From positions 1 through 35,953 of the forward strand of contig WFWK01000070.1 in the NCBI GenBank assembly GCA_015491135.1: a stretch of DNA of 35,953 nt, given 5' to 3'. The position numbers were made by a program, and so were the translations under genes. Source of the DNA: Patescibacteria group bacterium. Its GTDB lineage: Bacteria > Patescibacteriota > Minisyncoccia > Phycocordibacterales > UBA2100. Under the pieces are notes generated by a model. That model made no database searches and had not been told where the DNA came from. It saw only the letters and a list, made by a program, of their open reading frames with translations. Positions 14,362 to 22,527 of the stretch are shown in pieces; within the stretch, counting starts at the first letter, position 1, and each line of letters opens with the position of its first letter.

Positions 14362-16116
14362 ATGCGAAGACTTTTAAAATACTATTGGCCTCATATTAAA
14401 AAGAGACTCTTTGCTTTTGTTGCCATTTTATTTATCTATGCAATCGGGACAACCTTTTTCAGGCTTGTTTTGCCGATTATTTACAAAAACATAATAGATT
14501 ATATTTCAACTCATGACCCGAAACTTGCATTTACCGGTGTTTTGGCATTGCTTGCATCTTATATTTTCTTTAATTTAATTGCACAGTCGGGATACAGCTC
14601 CGGTAACTATGTAATGTCGACAACACAGAGTAAAATTTTAAAAGACATAGCATTTGACGCTTTTGAGCGACTGCAAAGACACTCTCACACTTTCTTTTCT
14701 AATCAATTTATAGGCTCTCTGGTAGCAAAAGCAAGAAGATATACGGATTCATTTGAAACTTTGCATGACCAGTTTGTTTTTACCTTTTGGTTAAACGGTT
14801 TGCATCTTATCTTTGCAATTTCAGTTTTATGGTATTACACAAAATTTGTTGGGATTTTGTTTTTGGTGTGGTCTGCGCTGTTTATTATCGTTACAAAACT
14901 GATTCTTAACAAAAAAAGAAAACTTGACCTGGCGCATGCCGAGGCTAAATCAAAGACAACCGGTGAGCTTGCAGACATTTTAACCAACATCTTAACGGTA
15001 AAAATGTTTGCAAAAGAAAAATATGAGAAAACAAGATTCAATAAAACTTTAGCTGACGAAGAGACAAAACGCGCAAGAGCATGGAGAATGGGAGACCATC
15101 AAAGACTTTTCCAAGGTGTCTTTACGATGATTTTTCAAGTTTCAGTTTTGGCTTTGTCGGTGTATCTGTGGGGTCTGGGCGAGATTACAGCCGGGGTTGT
15201 GGCCTTGGCTTATATGTATGCAAAAGAAGTTTCCGATTTGGTGTGGAATTTGGGCAGATCAATGGGTCTTACCGTGTCTGCTCTCTCAGATGCGCAGGAG
15301 ATGGTGGACATTTTTGAGATAGAGCCGGATGTAAAAGATCCGGAAAATCCATTACCGTTTACGGTTAAAAAAGGAGATATAGATATTGAGAAAATAAAAT
15401 TCCAATACAGCGACGATGAAAAAAGGGCTATTTTTAACAATTTTTCTCTACACATAAAATCCGGAGAGAAGGTTGGGTTGGTTGGGCATTCCGGCTCAGG
15501 CAAAACAACTCTTGTTAAGTTGCTTTTAAGATTTTTTGATGTTCAAGAAGGAGAGATAAAAATAGACGGGCAAAATATTAAAAATGTCTTGCAAAGTGAT
15601 TTGCGAAAACACATAGGATTTGTTCCGCAAGAGCCCTTGCTTTTTCACAGAAGTATTGCCGAGAATATCGGATATGGAAAGCAAGGAGCTACATTTGATG
15701 AAATAGTTCAAGCGGCAAAATTGGCAAATGCGCATGAGTTTATAGAGCAGTTGCCCGAAGGGTATGACACTTTTGTCGGTGAGCGAGGTGTAAAGTTATC
15801 CGGCGGGCAAAGGCAAAGAATAGCTATAGCAAGAGCCATTCTTAAAGATGCGCCGATTTTGATATTGGATGAGGCAACAAGCGCACTTGACAGTGAAAGT
15901 GAAAAACTGATTCAAGAGGCCCTGCTTAAGCTTATGGAGAACAAAACGGCGATTGTGGTGGCGCACCGTTTAAGTACTATAAAACATTTGGATAGACTTT
16001 TGGTGTTTGAAAACGGTAAAATAATAGAAGAGGGGACACATGAGGAGTTGATAAACAAAGGTGGGAAGTACGCGACATTTTGGAAATATCAGAGTGAATC
16101 ATTGCTCGGAGATTAG
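14362..16116 (+). CDS. ABC exporter, fused permease and ATPase (MdlB/MsbA type)
   Basis: The 584-aa half-transporter has a six-helix type-1 exporter membrane domain (residues about 1-310) and a nucleotide-binding domain. The latter shows Walker A GHSGSGKTT, Q-loop FVPQEPLLF, signature LSGGQRQRIAIARAIL, Walker B ILILDEATSALDSESE and the H-loop VVAHRLSTIKH. It would act as a homodimer; the substrate (lipid, peptide or drug) cannot be told. The start ATG lies 6 nt after an extended TGaTATAAT, a leaderless arrangement. Palindromic repeat copy C begins within the stop codon. Confidence 0.93.
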   Translation: MRRLLKYYWPHIKKRLFAFVAILFIYAIGTTFFRLVLPIIYKNIIDYISTHDPKLAFTGVLALLASYIFFNLIAQSGYSSGNYVMSTTQSKILKDIAFDAFERLQRHSHTFFSNQFIGSLVAKARRYTDSFETLHDQFVFTFWLNGLHLIFAISVLWYYTKFVGILFLVWSALFIIVTKLILNKKRKLDLAHAEAKSKTTGELADILTNILTVKMFAKEKYEKTRFNKTLADEETKRARAWRMGDHQRLFQGVFTMIFQVSVLALSVYLWGLGEITAGVVALAYMYAKEVSDLVWNLGRSMGLTVSALSDAQEMVDIFEIEPDVKDPENPLPFTVKKGDIDIEKIKFQYSDDEKRAIFNNFSLHIKSGEKVGLVGHSGSGKTTLVKLLLRFFDVQEGEIKIDGQNIKNVLQSDLRKHIGFVPQEPLLFHRSIAENIGYGKQGATFDEIVQAAKLANAHEFIEQLPEGYDTFVGERGVKLSGGQRQRIAIARAILKDAPILILDEATSALDSESEKLIQEALLKLMENKTAIVVAHRLSTIKHLDRLLVFENGKIIEEGTHEELINKGGKYATFWKYQSESLLGD

Positions 16117-16273
16117 ACTTGTCCCCAAATAATCACTTTGCTCATTTTGGCAATTTTTAGCTGCGACTTGCTTCGTCAACACTCACCGATGCGCTGCATC
16201 GGCTCGGTTTCCTCAGCGTCGTCTCGCTCAAAAATTGCTCAAAATTCACTTTGTGTTATTTAGGGGCAAGTCT
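16115..16273. repeat. Palindromic intergenic element, copy C (long form)
   Basis: Inverted terminal arms AGACTTGTCCCCAAATAAT and TTATTTAGGGGCAAGTCT, with cactttg next to both arms. Internal nested stems are GCAATTTTT / AAAAATTGC and CCGATGC / GCATCGG. About 159 bp, noncoding. The left end overlaps the TAG stop of the ABC exporter gene. It fills most of the gap before ftsE. Confidence 0.8.
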
Positions 16274-16315
16274 ATTAATTACCCACAACCGTTAAATCTT
16301 TTTTTAAAGTTGTGT

Positions 16316-16321
16316 TATACT
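16316..16321 (+). promoter_or_regulatory. -10 box of leaderless ftsE
   Basis: Extended TGtTATACT ending 7 nt before the ATG at 16329. It supports 16329 over the upstream GTG at 16323. Confidence 0.65.
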
Positions 16322-16328
16322 TGTGGCA

Positions 16329-17009
16329 ATGTTGGAGTTTAAAAATGTTACCAAACTCTACAATGGTGGCAGACCTGCCGTTGAAAACGTTAATTTTTCG
16401 GTTGATCCGGGTGAATTTATCTCAATAGTTGGACACTCCGGTGCCGGCAAATCAACTCTTTTGATGATGATTTTGGGTGAAGTTTTTCCCACTAAAGGTG
16501 AAGTTTTGTTTGAAGGCAGAAACATTCCTTCAATGTCTCAAAAAGATATCAAGAATTTACGAAGAAGAATCGGAGTGATTTTCCAAGATTTTAGACTTCT
16601 TCCAAGTAAAACAGTATATGAAAATATAGCTTTTGCCATGGAGGCGGTTGGACAAACGGAGGAAGAAATAATAGCCGATGTACCGCACGTTCTAGAGCTG
16701 GTTGATTTGTATGATAAAAAAGACTACTTTCCTCATGAACTTTCCGGAGGCGAAAGACAAAGAACGGCAATAGCGCGCGCAATAGTAAATCAGCCGGATT
16801 TGATAATAGCCGATGAGCCAACCGGAAACCTTGACCCGATAAACACCTACGAGATTGTGCAAATTCTCAAAAAGATAAACGATCTGGGCACGACAATTAT
16901 TCTGACAACCCACAACAAGGGAGTAATAGACGCGCTCGGAAAAAGGGTTATAACAATGGATTCCGGAAGAATAATAAGAGATGACCATGCGGGGCATTAC
17001 AGTTTATAA
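16329..17009 (+). CDS. ftsE: Cell division ATP-binding protein FtsE
   Basis: FtsE is the ATPase of the FtsEX complex, which activates peptidoglycan hydrolases at the division site. The 226-aa protein has Walker A GHSGAGKST (35-43), Q-loop IGVIFQDFRLLPSKTVYEN (FtsE-typical), signature LSGGERQRTAIARAIVN, Walker B LIIADEPTGNLDP and H-loop TTHN. ATG 16329 is preferred over GTG 16323 because the -10 box ends at 16321. Unusually, ftsE and ftsX do not overlap: repeat copy D separates them and ftsX has its own -10 box. Confidence 0.95.
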   Translation: MLEFKNVTKLYNGGRPAVENVNFSVDPGEFISIVGHSGAGKSTLLMMILGEVFPTKGEVLFEGRNIPSMSQKDIKNLRRRIGVIFQDFRLLPSKTVYENIAFAMEAVGQTEEEIIADVPHVLELVDLYDKKDYFPHELSGGERQRTAIARAIVNQPDLIIADEPTGNLDPINTYEIVQILKKINDLGTTIILTTHNKGVIDALGKRVITMDSGRIIRDDHAGHYSL

Positions 17010-17108
17010 TGGACTTATTCCCAAACAAGCACCTTGTTTACCGAGCCCTAAATTTATTTAGGGCTCGGTTGCCTAAAATGCACTTTGTGTTGTTTGGGAA
17101 CAAGTCCA
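17010..17108. repeat. Palindromic intergenic element, copy D (between ftsE and ftsX)
   Basis: Arms TGGACTTATTCCCAAACAAG and TTGTTTGGGAACAAGTCCA are inverted repeats. An inner hairpin ACCGAGCCCTAAAT / ATTTAGGGCTCGGT is nearly identical to that of copy A. It starts directly after the ftsE stop codon and ends just before the ftsX -10 box. The inner hairpin may attenuate read-through into ftsX. Confidence 0.82.
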
Positions 17109-17111
17109 TGT

Positions 17112-17117
17112 TATAAT
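17112..17117 (+). promoter_or_regulatory. -10 box of ftsX
   Basis: Extended TGtTATAAT directly after repeat copy D. The ATG follows after 12 nt, giving a leader of only about 6 nt. Confidence 0.65.
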
Positions 17118-17129
17118 TAAAGCAAGTTT

Positions 17130-18059
17130 ATGAGCATGTGGATAGGAATAAAAAGAGTTGTAAGAAATGGGGTTATAGGTTTTTTGCGCAACGGTTTTGT
17201 TTCTCTGGCATCAATTTTTATTATCTCCATAACACTTTTTTCCATAGTCGGTGTTATTTTTACAAACGCCGCCTTAAAAGCTGTGCTTGAGCAGTTGGAA
17301 CAAAAAGTAGATATAAATATTTATTTTGTTCCGGATGCTCCAGAGAGTGAAATTCAAAAACTGAAAGCCACACTTGAAAAACAACCTGAAGTTGCCGAGG
17401 TTATCTACATGTCAAAAGATGAGGCCTTGGCGCGTTTTCGCGAAAGACATAAAGACGACCCTGCAACACTTAAAGCTTTAGACGAGTTAGATTCAAACCC
17501 ACTTGGAGCATCGCTTGCAATTCGCGCAAAAGAGATAGGGCAGTATGAAAGTATTGCCAAGTTTTTGGAGGGAAAAACGGAGCTTGAAGCAAATCAAACA
17601 CCTCTTATAGAGCATATAAACTTCTTTAAAAACAAGCCTGTCATAGATAGATTGATTGAGATATCAAAAAGCGCAAAAAGACTGGGGATAGCATTGACGG
17701 TAATTTTGATTTTTGCATCTTTTGTGATTGTGTTTAACACTATAAGACTTGCCATATTCTCGGCCAAAGATGAAATAAGTGTTATGAAGCTGGTTGGAGC
17801 TTCCAACTGGTATGCAAGAGGGCCTTTTGTGATTGAAGCTTCTTTGTATGGGTTTGTCTCCGGGTTGCTGGTTTATGCAATTTCATATCCCATAGCGGTT
17901 TGGCTGGGGCCAGCTTCATATAAATTTTTCGGTAATTTCAGTACGGAAATGTTTTTCGAAGAACACGCACTGTGGCTTTTTGTTGTAACTGTAGGCTCAG
18001 GTGTTCTTTTGGGAGCGATATCAAGTTATTTTGCGGCAAGGAGATATTTAAAGGTTTAG
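17130..18059 (+). CDS. ftsX: Cell division membrane protein FtsX
   Basis: The 309-aa partner of FtsE has the expected topology: a first transmembrane helix (about 25-50), a roughly 120-residue extracytoplasmic domain with the FtsX pattern INIYFVPDAPESEIQKL and EVAEVIYMSKDEALARF, then three C-terminal helices with SVMKLVGASNWYARGPFVIEA. It transmits ATPase state to peptidoglycan hydrolases outside the membrane. The start may be 17130 or the ATG at 17136. pyrG follows after 25 bp, probably in the same transcript. Confidence 0.94.
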   Translation: MSMWIGIKRVVRNGVIGFLRNGFVSLASIFIISITLFSIVGVIFTNAALKAVLEQLEQKVDINIYFVPDAPESEIQKLKATLEKQPEVAEVIYMSKDEALARFRERHKDDPATLKALDELDSNPLGASLAIRAKEIGQYESIAKFLEGKTELEANQTPLIEHINFFKNKPVIDRLIEISKSAKRLGIALTVILIFASFVIVFNTIRLAIFSAKDEISVMKLVGASNWYARGPFVIEASLYGFVSGLLVYAISYPIAVWLGPASYKFFGNFSTEMFFEEHALWLFVVTVGSGVLLGAISSYFAARRYLKV

Positions 18060-18084
18060 TTTATTTATAAGTTAAAGAGTGCGC

Positions 18085-19731
18085 ATGGCAAAATCTAAAA
18101 AGTTTATTTTTGTGATAGGAGGTGTGATGTCGGGGGTGGGAAAAGGAATTACCACCGCATCAATTGGGACAATTCTTCAAGCTAGAGGATATAAGGTAAA
18201 TTTAATGAAAGTTGATCCGTATCTTAATGTTGATGCCGGTACGATGAATCCGACCGAGCACGGTGAGACTTTTGTTTTAAACTCCGGACTTGAGACTGAT
18301 CAAGATATGGGAAATTATGAAAGGTTTTTAAATAAAGATTTACCACCGGAGAACTATCTTACAAGTGGAATGGTTTACAAAACCGTCATAGACAGAGAGC
18401 GTAATTTGGAATATGACGGAGCGTGTGTAGAGGCGATACCTCATGTGCGAGATGAGATTATTTCTCGTTTTGAAAAAGCGGCGAATCAAAACGGAAGCGA
18501 GATAAGTGTTATAGAAATAGGTGGAACCGTGGGAGATTTTCAAAATGCAATGTTTATGGAAGCCGCCAGAGTTATGCATGCGCGCTCTCCCAAAGATGTG
18601 GTTTTTATCATGGTTTCTTATCTGCCCATTCCTTCAAAGGTTGGAGAGATGAAAACAAAGCCGACACAAAATGCTATAAGACAGCTAAACTCCTATGGAA
18701 TACAACCTCATTTTGTAATAGGGCGAAGTGAAGAGCCGATAGACAAAAGAAGAAAAGAGAAAATTGCGATGCAATGTAACATACACCCGGAGAATGTTAT
18801 ATCCGCTCCGGATGTGGACAGTATTTACGATGTTCCTTTGAATTTTGAAAAAGATAATTTGTCAGAGATGTTACTTAAAGAGCTTTCTCTTAGACCGAAG
18901 ACAAAGAAAGCAAACCTTACAAAATGGAAGTCGTTTGTAGCCAAGATTAAAAAAGCAAACAAGCCGGTTAAGATAGCGGTTGTCGGGAAATATTTTGATA
19001 CGGGAGATTTTGTGCTCTCAGATGCATATATTTCAGTTATTGAAGCTATAAAATTCTCAGCATACGAGCTGGGGCTTAAGCCGGAGCTTCATTGGTTAAA
19101 TTCAAAAGATTTTGAAACGAACAAGATAAAAGTAAGCACTCTATCCGGCTATGACGGTGTTATAGTTCCGGGTGGTTTTGGAAAAACCGGAATTGAAGGA
19201 AAGATAAAGGTTATAAAATATGCACGAGAAAACAAAATTCCTTATCTTGGGCTTTGCTACGGAATGCAACTTATGGTTATTGAGTATGCGCGCAATGTTG
19301 CAAAGCTTAAAAATGCAACAAGCAGAGAACTTGACCCCAAGGCCGAGCACTTGGTAATTGACATTATGCCCGAGCAGGTGGAAAAAATAAAAAATAAAGA
19401 TTACGGAGGTACGATGCGGTTGGGCGCATATCCGGCCTATTTAAAGAAAGGAACTATCGCTCGCAGAGCTTACAAAAAAGAGCTTGTAAACGAAAGGCAC
19501 AGGCATCGCTACGAAGTAAATCCTGAGTATGTAAAAACTCTTGAAGAGGCAGGCTTGATGTTCTCAGGGGTATTTCCTGACAAAAAACTTATGGAGATAG
19601 CCGAGCTTCCAGTTAAAAAACATCCCTTCATGTTGGGGGTTCAGTTTCATCCGGAGCTGCAAGCGCGCCCTTTGAGCCCGCATCCGATATTTACCGAATT
19701 TTTAAAGGTGGTGAAGAAAGGTGCGCATTAA
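18085..19731 (+). CDS. pyrG: CTP synthase
   Basis: CTP synthase aminates UTP to CTP using ATP and glutamine. The N-terminal synthetase domain has FVIGGVMSGVGKGITTASIG, KVDPYLNVDAGTMNPTEHGE and EIGGTVGDFQ. The C-terminal class I glutamine amidotransferase domain has the nucleophile cysteine in GLCYGMQ, the oxyanion region VPGGFG, and the catalytic His-Glu in VQFHPELQARP. The ATG at 18085 is preferred over a GTG at 18079 because the protein then begins MAKSKKFIFVIGG as the family does. It lies closely behind ftsX with no promoter seen between. Confidence 0.97.
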   Translation: MAKSKKFIFVIGGVMSGVGKGITTASIGTILQARGYKVNLMKVDPYLNVDAGTMNPTEHGETFVLNSGLETDQDMGNYERFLNKDLPPENYLTSGMVYKTVIDRERNLEYDGACVEAIPHVRDEIISRFEKAANQNGSEISVIEIGGTVGDFQNAMFMEAARVMHARSPKDVVFIMVSYLPIPSKVGEMKTKPTQNAIRQLNSYGIQPHFVIGRSEEPIDKRRKEKIAMQCNIHPENVISAPDVDSIYDVPLNFEKDNLSEMLLKELSLRPKTKKANLTKWKSFVAKIKKANKPVKIAVVGKYFDTGDFVLSDAYISVIEAIKFSAYELGLKPELHWLNSKDFETNKIKVSTLSGYDGVIVPGGFGKTGIEGKIKVIKYARENKIPYLGLCYGMQLMVIEYARNVAKLKNATSRELDPKAEHLVIDIMPEQVEKIKNKDYGGTMRLGAYPAYLKKGTIARRAYKKELVNERHRHRYEVNPEYVKTLEEAGLMFSGVFPDKKLMEIAELPVKKHPFMLGVQFHPELQARPLSPHPIFTEFLKVVKKGAH

Positions 19732-19771
19732 CTAGCGACCCGTTAAATAAGTGTTGATATTATGATAGGTG

Positions 19772-19800
19772 TTGACTAAATATTATTTTGTCTTTATAAC
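19772..19800 (+). promoter_or_regulatory. Strong promoter of the M50 protease gene
   Basis: -35 TTGACT (19772-19777), 17-bp spacer, -10 TATAAC (19795-19800). Leader of about 42 nt ending in AAGGAGGT (19836-19843), a full-strength Shine-Dalgarno 5 nt before the ATG. This contrasts with the leaderless starts of most neighbours. Confidence 0.8.
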
Positions 19801-19848
19801 TTACAAAGGAAAAGGAGTTTTACAAAATTCAGCAAAAGGAGGTAAAAG

Positions 19849-20616
19849 ATGCAAAAAAGCTACGTAGGCCTTTGGGGTCTTCTGTTTAAACTGGGAATTA
19901 AAGCAGTCTCCATTTTTGCCAAGTTGGGTAAAGTCGGCTTGGCTTCGGTTACGTTTGCTAGTTATTCATATATTTTTTCATGGCAGTTTGCCGCAATGCT
20001 CATTATACAATTATTTGTTCACGAAATGGGCCATGTATGGGCTATGAAAAGGTATGGGATGAATGTACAAGGGGTTTATTTCATTCCTTTTATGGGGGCG
20101 GCAGCTGTAACTGACGACGAGTTCCCTACAAGAAAAGCAGAGGCTGTTATAGCCATTATGGGTCCCGTTTGGGGTTTTGCTTGTGCTGTTGCAACATATC
20201 TTATTTATCTTGCAACTGGCAATCCGATATTTGCAGTTGGAGCTAGTTTTATGGCTCTTGTCAATCTTTTTAATCTGTTGCCCATAAATCCGCTGGATGG
20301 AGGGCGCATTTTTAAATCACTTGCTTTCTCGGTTAACTCTTATGCAGGGTTGGCTGTGGTGGCTTTAGGTCTTGTAGCTGGTTTTTATCTATCTGTCAGA
20401 TACGAAATTTATTTGTTCGCCGTAATTATACTAGTAGGACTTTTCGAGTTGATGTTTGAATTTCGCAACAAAAAAGGAAAGCCACCAATGACTTTCTTGG
20501 AGGTTCTTTTTCTGGCAGTTGGATATATAGGCATATCAGCTCTTTTTGTGGGATTAATGGTTCATGCCGAAAATGTTACCGGAGCTGATATTGCCATGGA
20601 GGTTTTGCGAGGATAA
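19849..20616 (+). CDS. Site-2-protease-like M50 family zinc metalloprotease
   Basis: The 255-aa polytopic membrane protein has the zinc motif HEMGH (FVHEMGHVWAMKRYG, near residue 61) in a transmembrane helix and the second catalytic motif NPLDGGRIF (about residues 147-155). This places it in the M50 intramembrane protease group of the YwhC/RseP-like type without PDZ domains. Such enzymes cleave membrane-embedded regulators or remnants; the substrate is unknown. About six hydrophobic segments are visible. It has its own promoter, a strong Shine-Dalgarno and a terminator, so it is monocistronic and probably well expressed. Confidence 0.9.
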   Translation: MQKSYVGLWGLLFKLGIKAVSIFAKLGKVGLASVTFASYSYIFSWQFAAMLIIQLFVHEMGHVWAMKRYGMNVQGVYFIPFMGAAAVTDDEFPTRKAEAVIAIMGPVWGFACAVATYLIYLATGNPIFAVGASFMALVNLFNLLPINPLDGGRIFKSLAFSVNSYAGLAVVALGLVAGFYLSVRYEIYLFAVIILVGLFELMFEFRNKKGKPPMTFLEVLFLAVGYIGISALFVGLMVHAENVTGADIAMEVLRG

Positions 20617-20620
20617 ACAA

Positions 20621-20647
20621 GGACCCGGAGTTTTTCTCCGGGCCTTT
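20621..20647 (+). terminator. Intrinsic terminator of M50 protease gene
   Basis: Stem CCCGGAG / CTCCGGG with a TTTTT loop, followed by CCTTTT. Confidence 0.85.
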
Positions 20648-20658
20648 TAAATTTTAAA

Positions 20659-20705
20659 TTGCGTTTATTTTAAAAATGGGTATTATATATTCGGGCGAAA
20701 GCCCG
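20659..20705 (+). promoter_or_regulatory. tRNA-Gln promoter and leader hairpin
   Basis: -35 TTGCGT (20659-20664), 16-bp spacer, -10 TATTAT (20681-20686). The transcript would begin near 20693 with CGGGC-GAAA-GCCCG (20692-20705), a GNRA-loop hairpin, 12 nt before the tRNA. Confidence 0.55.
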
Positions 20706-20716
20706 TGTTGATTTAT

Positions 20717-20787
20717 TGCCGGGTCGTCTAATGGTAGGACAGCGGGTTTTGGTCCCGTTAGTCGGGGTTCGAGTCCCTGCCCGGCAG
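20717..20787 (+). tRNA. tRNA-Gln(TTG)
   Basis: Acceptor TGCCGGG / CCCGGCA, anticodon loop TTTTGGT (anticodon TTG), T-loop TTCGAGT. No encoded CCA (GCAA follows). An intrinsic terminator follows at once, and a diverged copy of that terminator lies 274 bp further on. Confidence 0.96.
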
Positions 20788-20797
20788 CAACAACAGT

Positions 20798-20830
20798 AAA
20801 CGTTCAATACGGATGTATTGAACGTTTTTC
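20798..20830 (+). terminator. Terminator of tRNA-Gln (proximal copy)
   Basis: Perfect stem AACGTTCAATAC / GTATTGAACGTT with a 4-nt loop and T-tract. Part of a 42-bp direct repeat with 21068-21109. Confidence 0.88.
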
Positions 20831-20838
20831 TGTTGTCT

Positions 20839-20972
20839 GTCCGGCTGGGGCTCGAAGAAAGGCGCTCCGTTATCACTTTTAGCTCTCATAGAGCAGTATG
20901 CATCTTTTAATTTCCGTATCGGTTCTCTTAAAAGGCGGGGCGTGGTGAGGTGTAGGTGCACGAAGCCGGCGA
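20839..20972. other. tRNA-Gln downstream insert with antisense T-arm
   Basis: Noncoding. CTGGGGCTCGAA (20845-20856) matches the antisense of the tRNA-Gln T-arm at 10 of 12 positions and is followed by GAAAGGCGCTCCG, a motif also found after antisense T-arms at the tRNA-Glu and tRNA-Val loci. The remainder up to 20972 holds no recognisable gene. Confidence 0.5.
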
Positions 20973-21058
20973 GCCCAGACTGTAGATTTTTAATTAACGC
21001 TTGCGTTGCAAGCGGAGCGATGTTTTTACATCGCTCCTAGAAAATCTACAGTCTGGGC
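20973..21058. repeat. 86-bp palindromic element, copy 1
   Basis: Perfect 18-bp terminal inverted repeats GCCCAGACTGTAGATTTT / AAAATCTACAGTCTGGGC, with two internal hairpins, GCTTGC / GCAAGC and GGAGCGATGT / ACATCGCTCC. The second copy (34063-34148) has the same length and compensatory changes in the stems. Confidence 0.85.
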
Positions 21059-21067
21059 AGGTAAAGG

Positions 21068-21109
21068 CAGTAAACACTCAATACGAATGTATTGGGTGTT
21101 TTTCTGTTG
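21068..21109 (+). repeat. Duplicated tRNA-Gln terminator (distal copy)
   Basis: A diverged 42-bp copy of 20794-20835. The stem AACACTCAATAC / GTATTGGGTGTT remains fully paired although its sequence changed (compensatory substitutions plus one G-T pair), and a T-tract follows. It is still a functional-looking terminator. Confidence 0.75.
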
Positions 21110-21228
21110 CCTGGATCATGTTTTAAAGTAGAGGGGTGCGCACTCTCTTTAGTTTATACACAATTGGGTGTTGTGTTTTTAGAGTTTGTATGTGTTATAA
21201 TTTAGTAAATTAAAAGTTATTTACCAAT

Positions 21229-22512
21229 ATGGCAAAAGTTTCTTTCAATGCAATAAATGATGAGTTTCCAGAGAGGAAACCTACAATACGTGACATACAA
21301 CCTACCAAAAGAAAAAAACCGCTAAATTCATATACTTACCCACCGGTGAGAAACTCAGGTAGTAAGTTCAAAAAAGCCGGCTGGGTTTTTCTGGGCCTTG
21401 GGGTTTTACTAGTCTTAGCTACCGTTTTTGTTGTTTTACTGATGGGAAAAACAGATATAAATTTGAAGGTAAGAGAGGCTTCGGTTACACTATCTGACGA
21501 TGTAATAAGAGAAGCTTACAGAACCCCCGAGGAAAACGAACTGCCCTTTGTAGTGTTTGAAGAAGAGGCTACCGAAAGTGTGTTGGTGCCGGCAACCGAG
21601 AAAAAATATGTAGAACAAAAAGCTTCCGGCAAGTTGGTTGTATATAACAAATTTAAGAAAGGACCGCAAAAAATAATAAAAAACACACGTTTTGAAGCGC
21701 CGGATGGCAAAATATACAGAGTAAGAAATTCTTTCATAATACCGGGTTACAAGGTGGTTGATGGAAAAATAGTACCCGGGAAAACCGAAATTATTGTTTA
21801 TGCCGATGAGGCAGGCGAGGAGTACAACAAAGAATCGGCCAAATTTACTTTGCCTGGCTTAAAGGGTGACCCCAGGTATGACAAAATATGGGCTGAAACA
21901 AAAACTCCACTATCAGGCGGATTTAAAGGAACAAAACCGGTAGTCTCAGAAGTTGTGCGAGAGCAGGAAAGCCAAAAACTGGAAGTAACACTAGCCGATA
22001 AACTATACAATAAGTTAAAAGAAAGACTCGCTGACAAATATGTTGTCTTTAAAGATTCACTGTTTATTGATTATCAACTAAACGAAACTGTTAAAGATGA
22101 CGAAGGTGTTGAATTGCAAGCAACGGGAAGAGCTAAAGCGATTGTATTTCCGATGAACAGTTTTGCTGACTTTATTCTTGTCGACTCCGGTGAGGAGTAT
22201 TCCGAAGGTGATAAAACTGTTATCAATACTCAAGAGTTAACTTTTGCGTTTATACAAAAAGATGAAATAGACCCCGATGTAGATGAAGTGGTAAAGTTCA
22301 CCATCTCCGGTACCGCCAAAATACGCTGGAATTTGGATAAAGACAAATTTATACAAGGTGTTTTAGGAAAACCCGAAGACGAGTTTGACGCTTACGCCAG
22401 CTCAAACCCGGCTGTAGTTGATCACTCTTATAAATTGCGACCAATCTGGAGAAGTACATTCCCGACAAATCCAGAGAACATAAGGCTTAATATTGAGTTT
22501 GTAGAGAAGTAA
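21229..22512 (+). CDS. Membrane-anchored extracytoplasmic protein of unknown function (baseplate-J-like region)
   Basis: The 427-aa protein has a basic cytoplasmic N-terminus (about residues 1-50), one transmembrane helix (WVFLGLGVLLVLATVFVVLLM, about 52-72) and a large extracytoplasmic beta-rich domain. The stretch ASGKLVVYNKF followed by TRFEAPDGKIYRVRNSFIIPG and a GLKGDPRYDKIW segment resembles proteins annotated as baseplate J/gp47-like in CPR genomes; this is from memory and uncertain. No enzymatic motif is seen. The extended -10 TGtTATAAT (21196-21201) lies 27 nt before the ATG. infA follows 15 bp downstream. Confidence 0.75.
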   Translation: MAKVSFNAINDEFPERKPTIRDIQPTKRKKPLNSYTYPPVRNSGSKFKKAGWVFLGLGVLLVLATVFVVLLMGKTDINLKVREASVTLSDDVIREAYRTPEENELPFVVFEEEATESVLVPATEKKYVEQKASGKLVVYNKFKKGPQKIIKNTRFEAPDGKIYRVRNSFIIPGYKVVDGKIVPGKTEIIVYADEAGEEYNKESAKFTLPGLKGDPRYDKIWAETKTPLSGGFKGTKPVVSEVVREQESQKLEVTLADKLYNKLKERLADKYVVFKDSLFIDYQLNETVKDDEGVELQATGRAKAIVFPMNSFADFILVDSGEEYSEGDKTVINTQELTFAFIQKDEIDPDVDEVVKFTISGTAKIRWNLDKDKFIQGVLGKPEDEFDAYASSNPAVVDHSYKLRPIWRSTFPTNPENIRLNIEFVEK

Positions 22513-22527
22513 TTGTATACTAAATGC

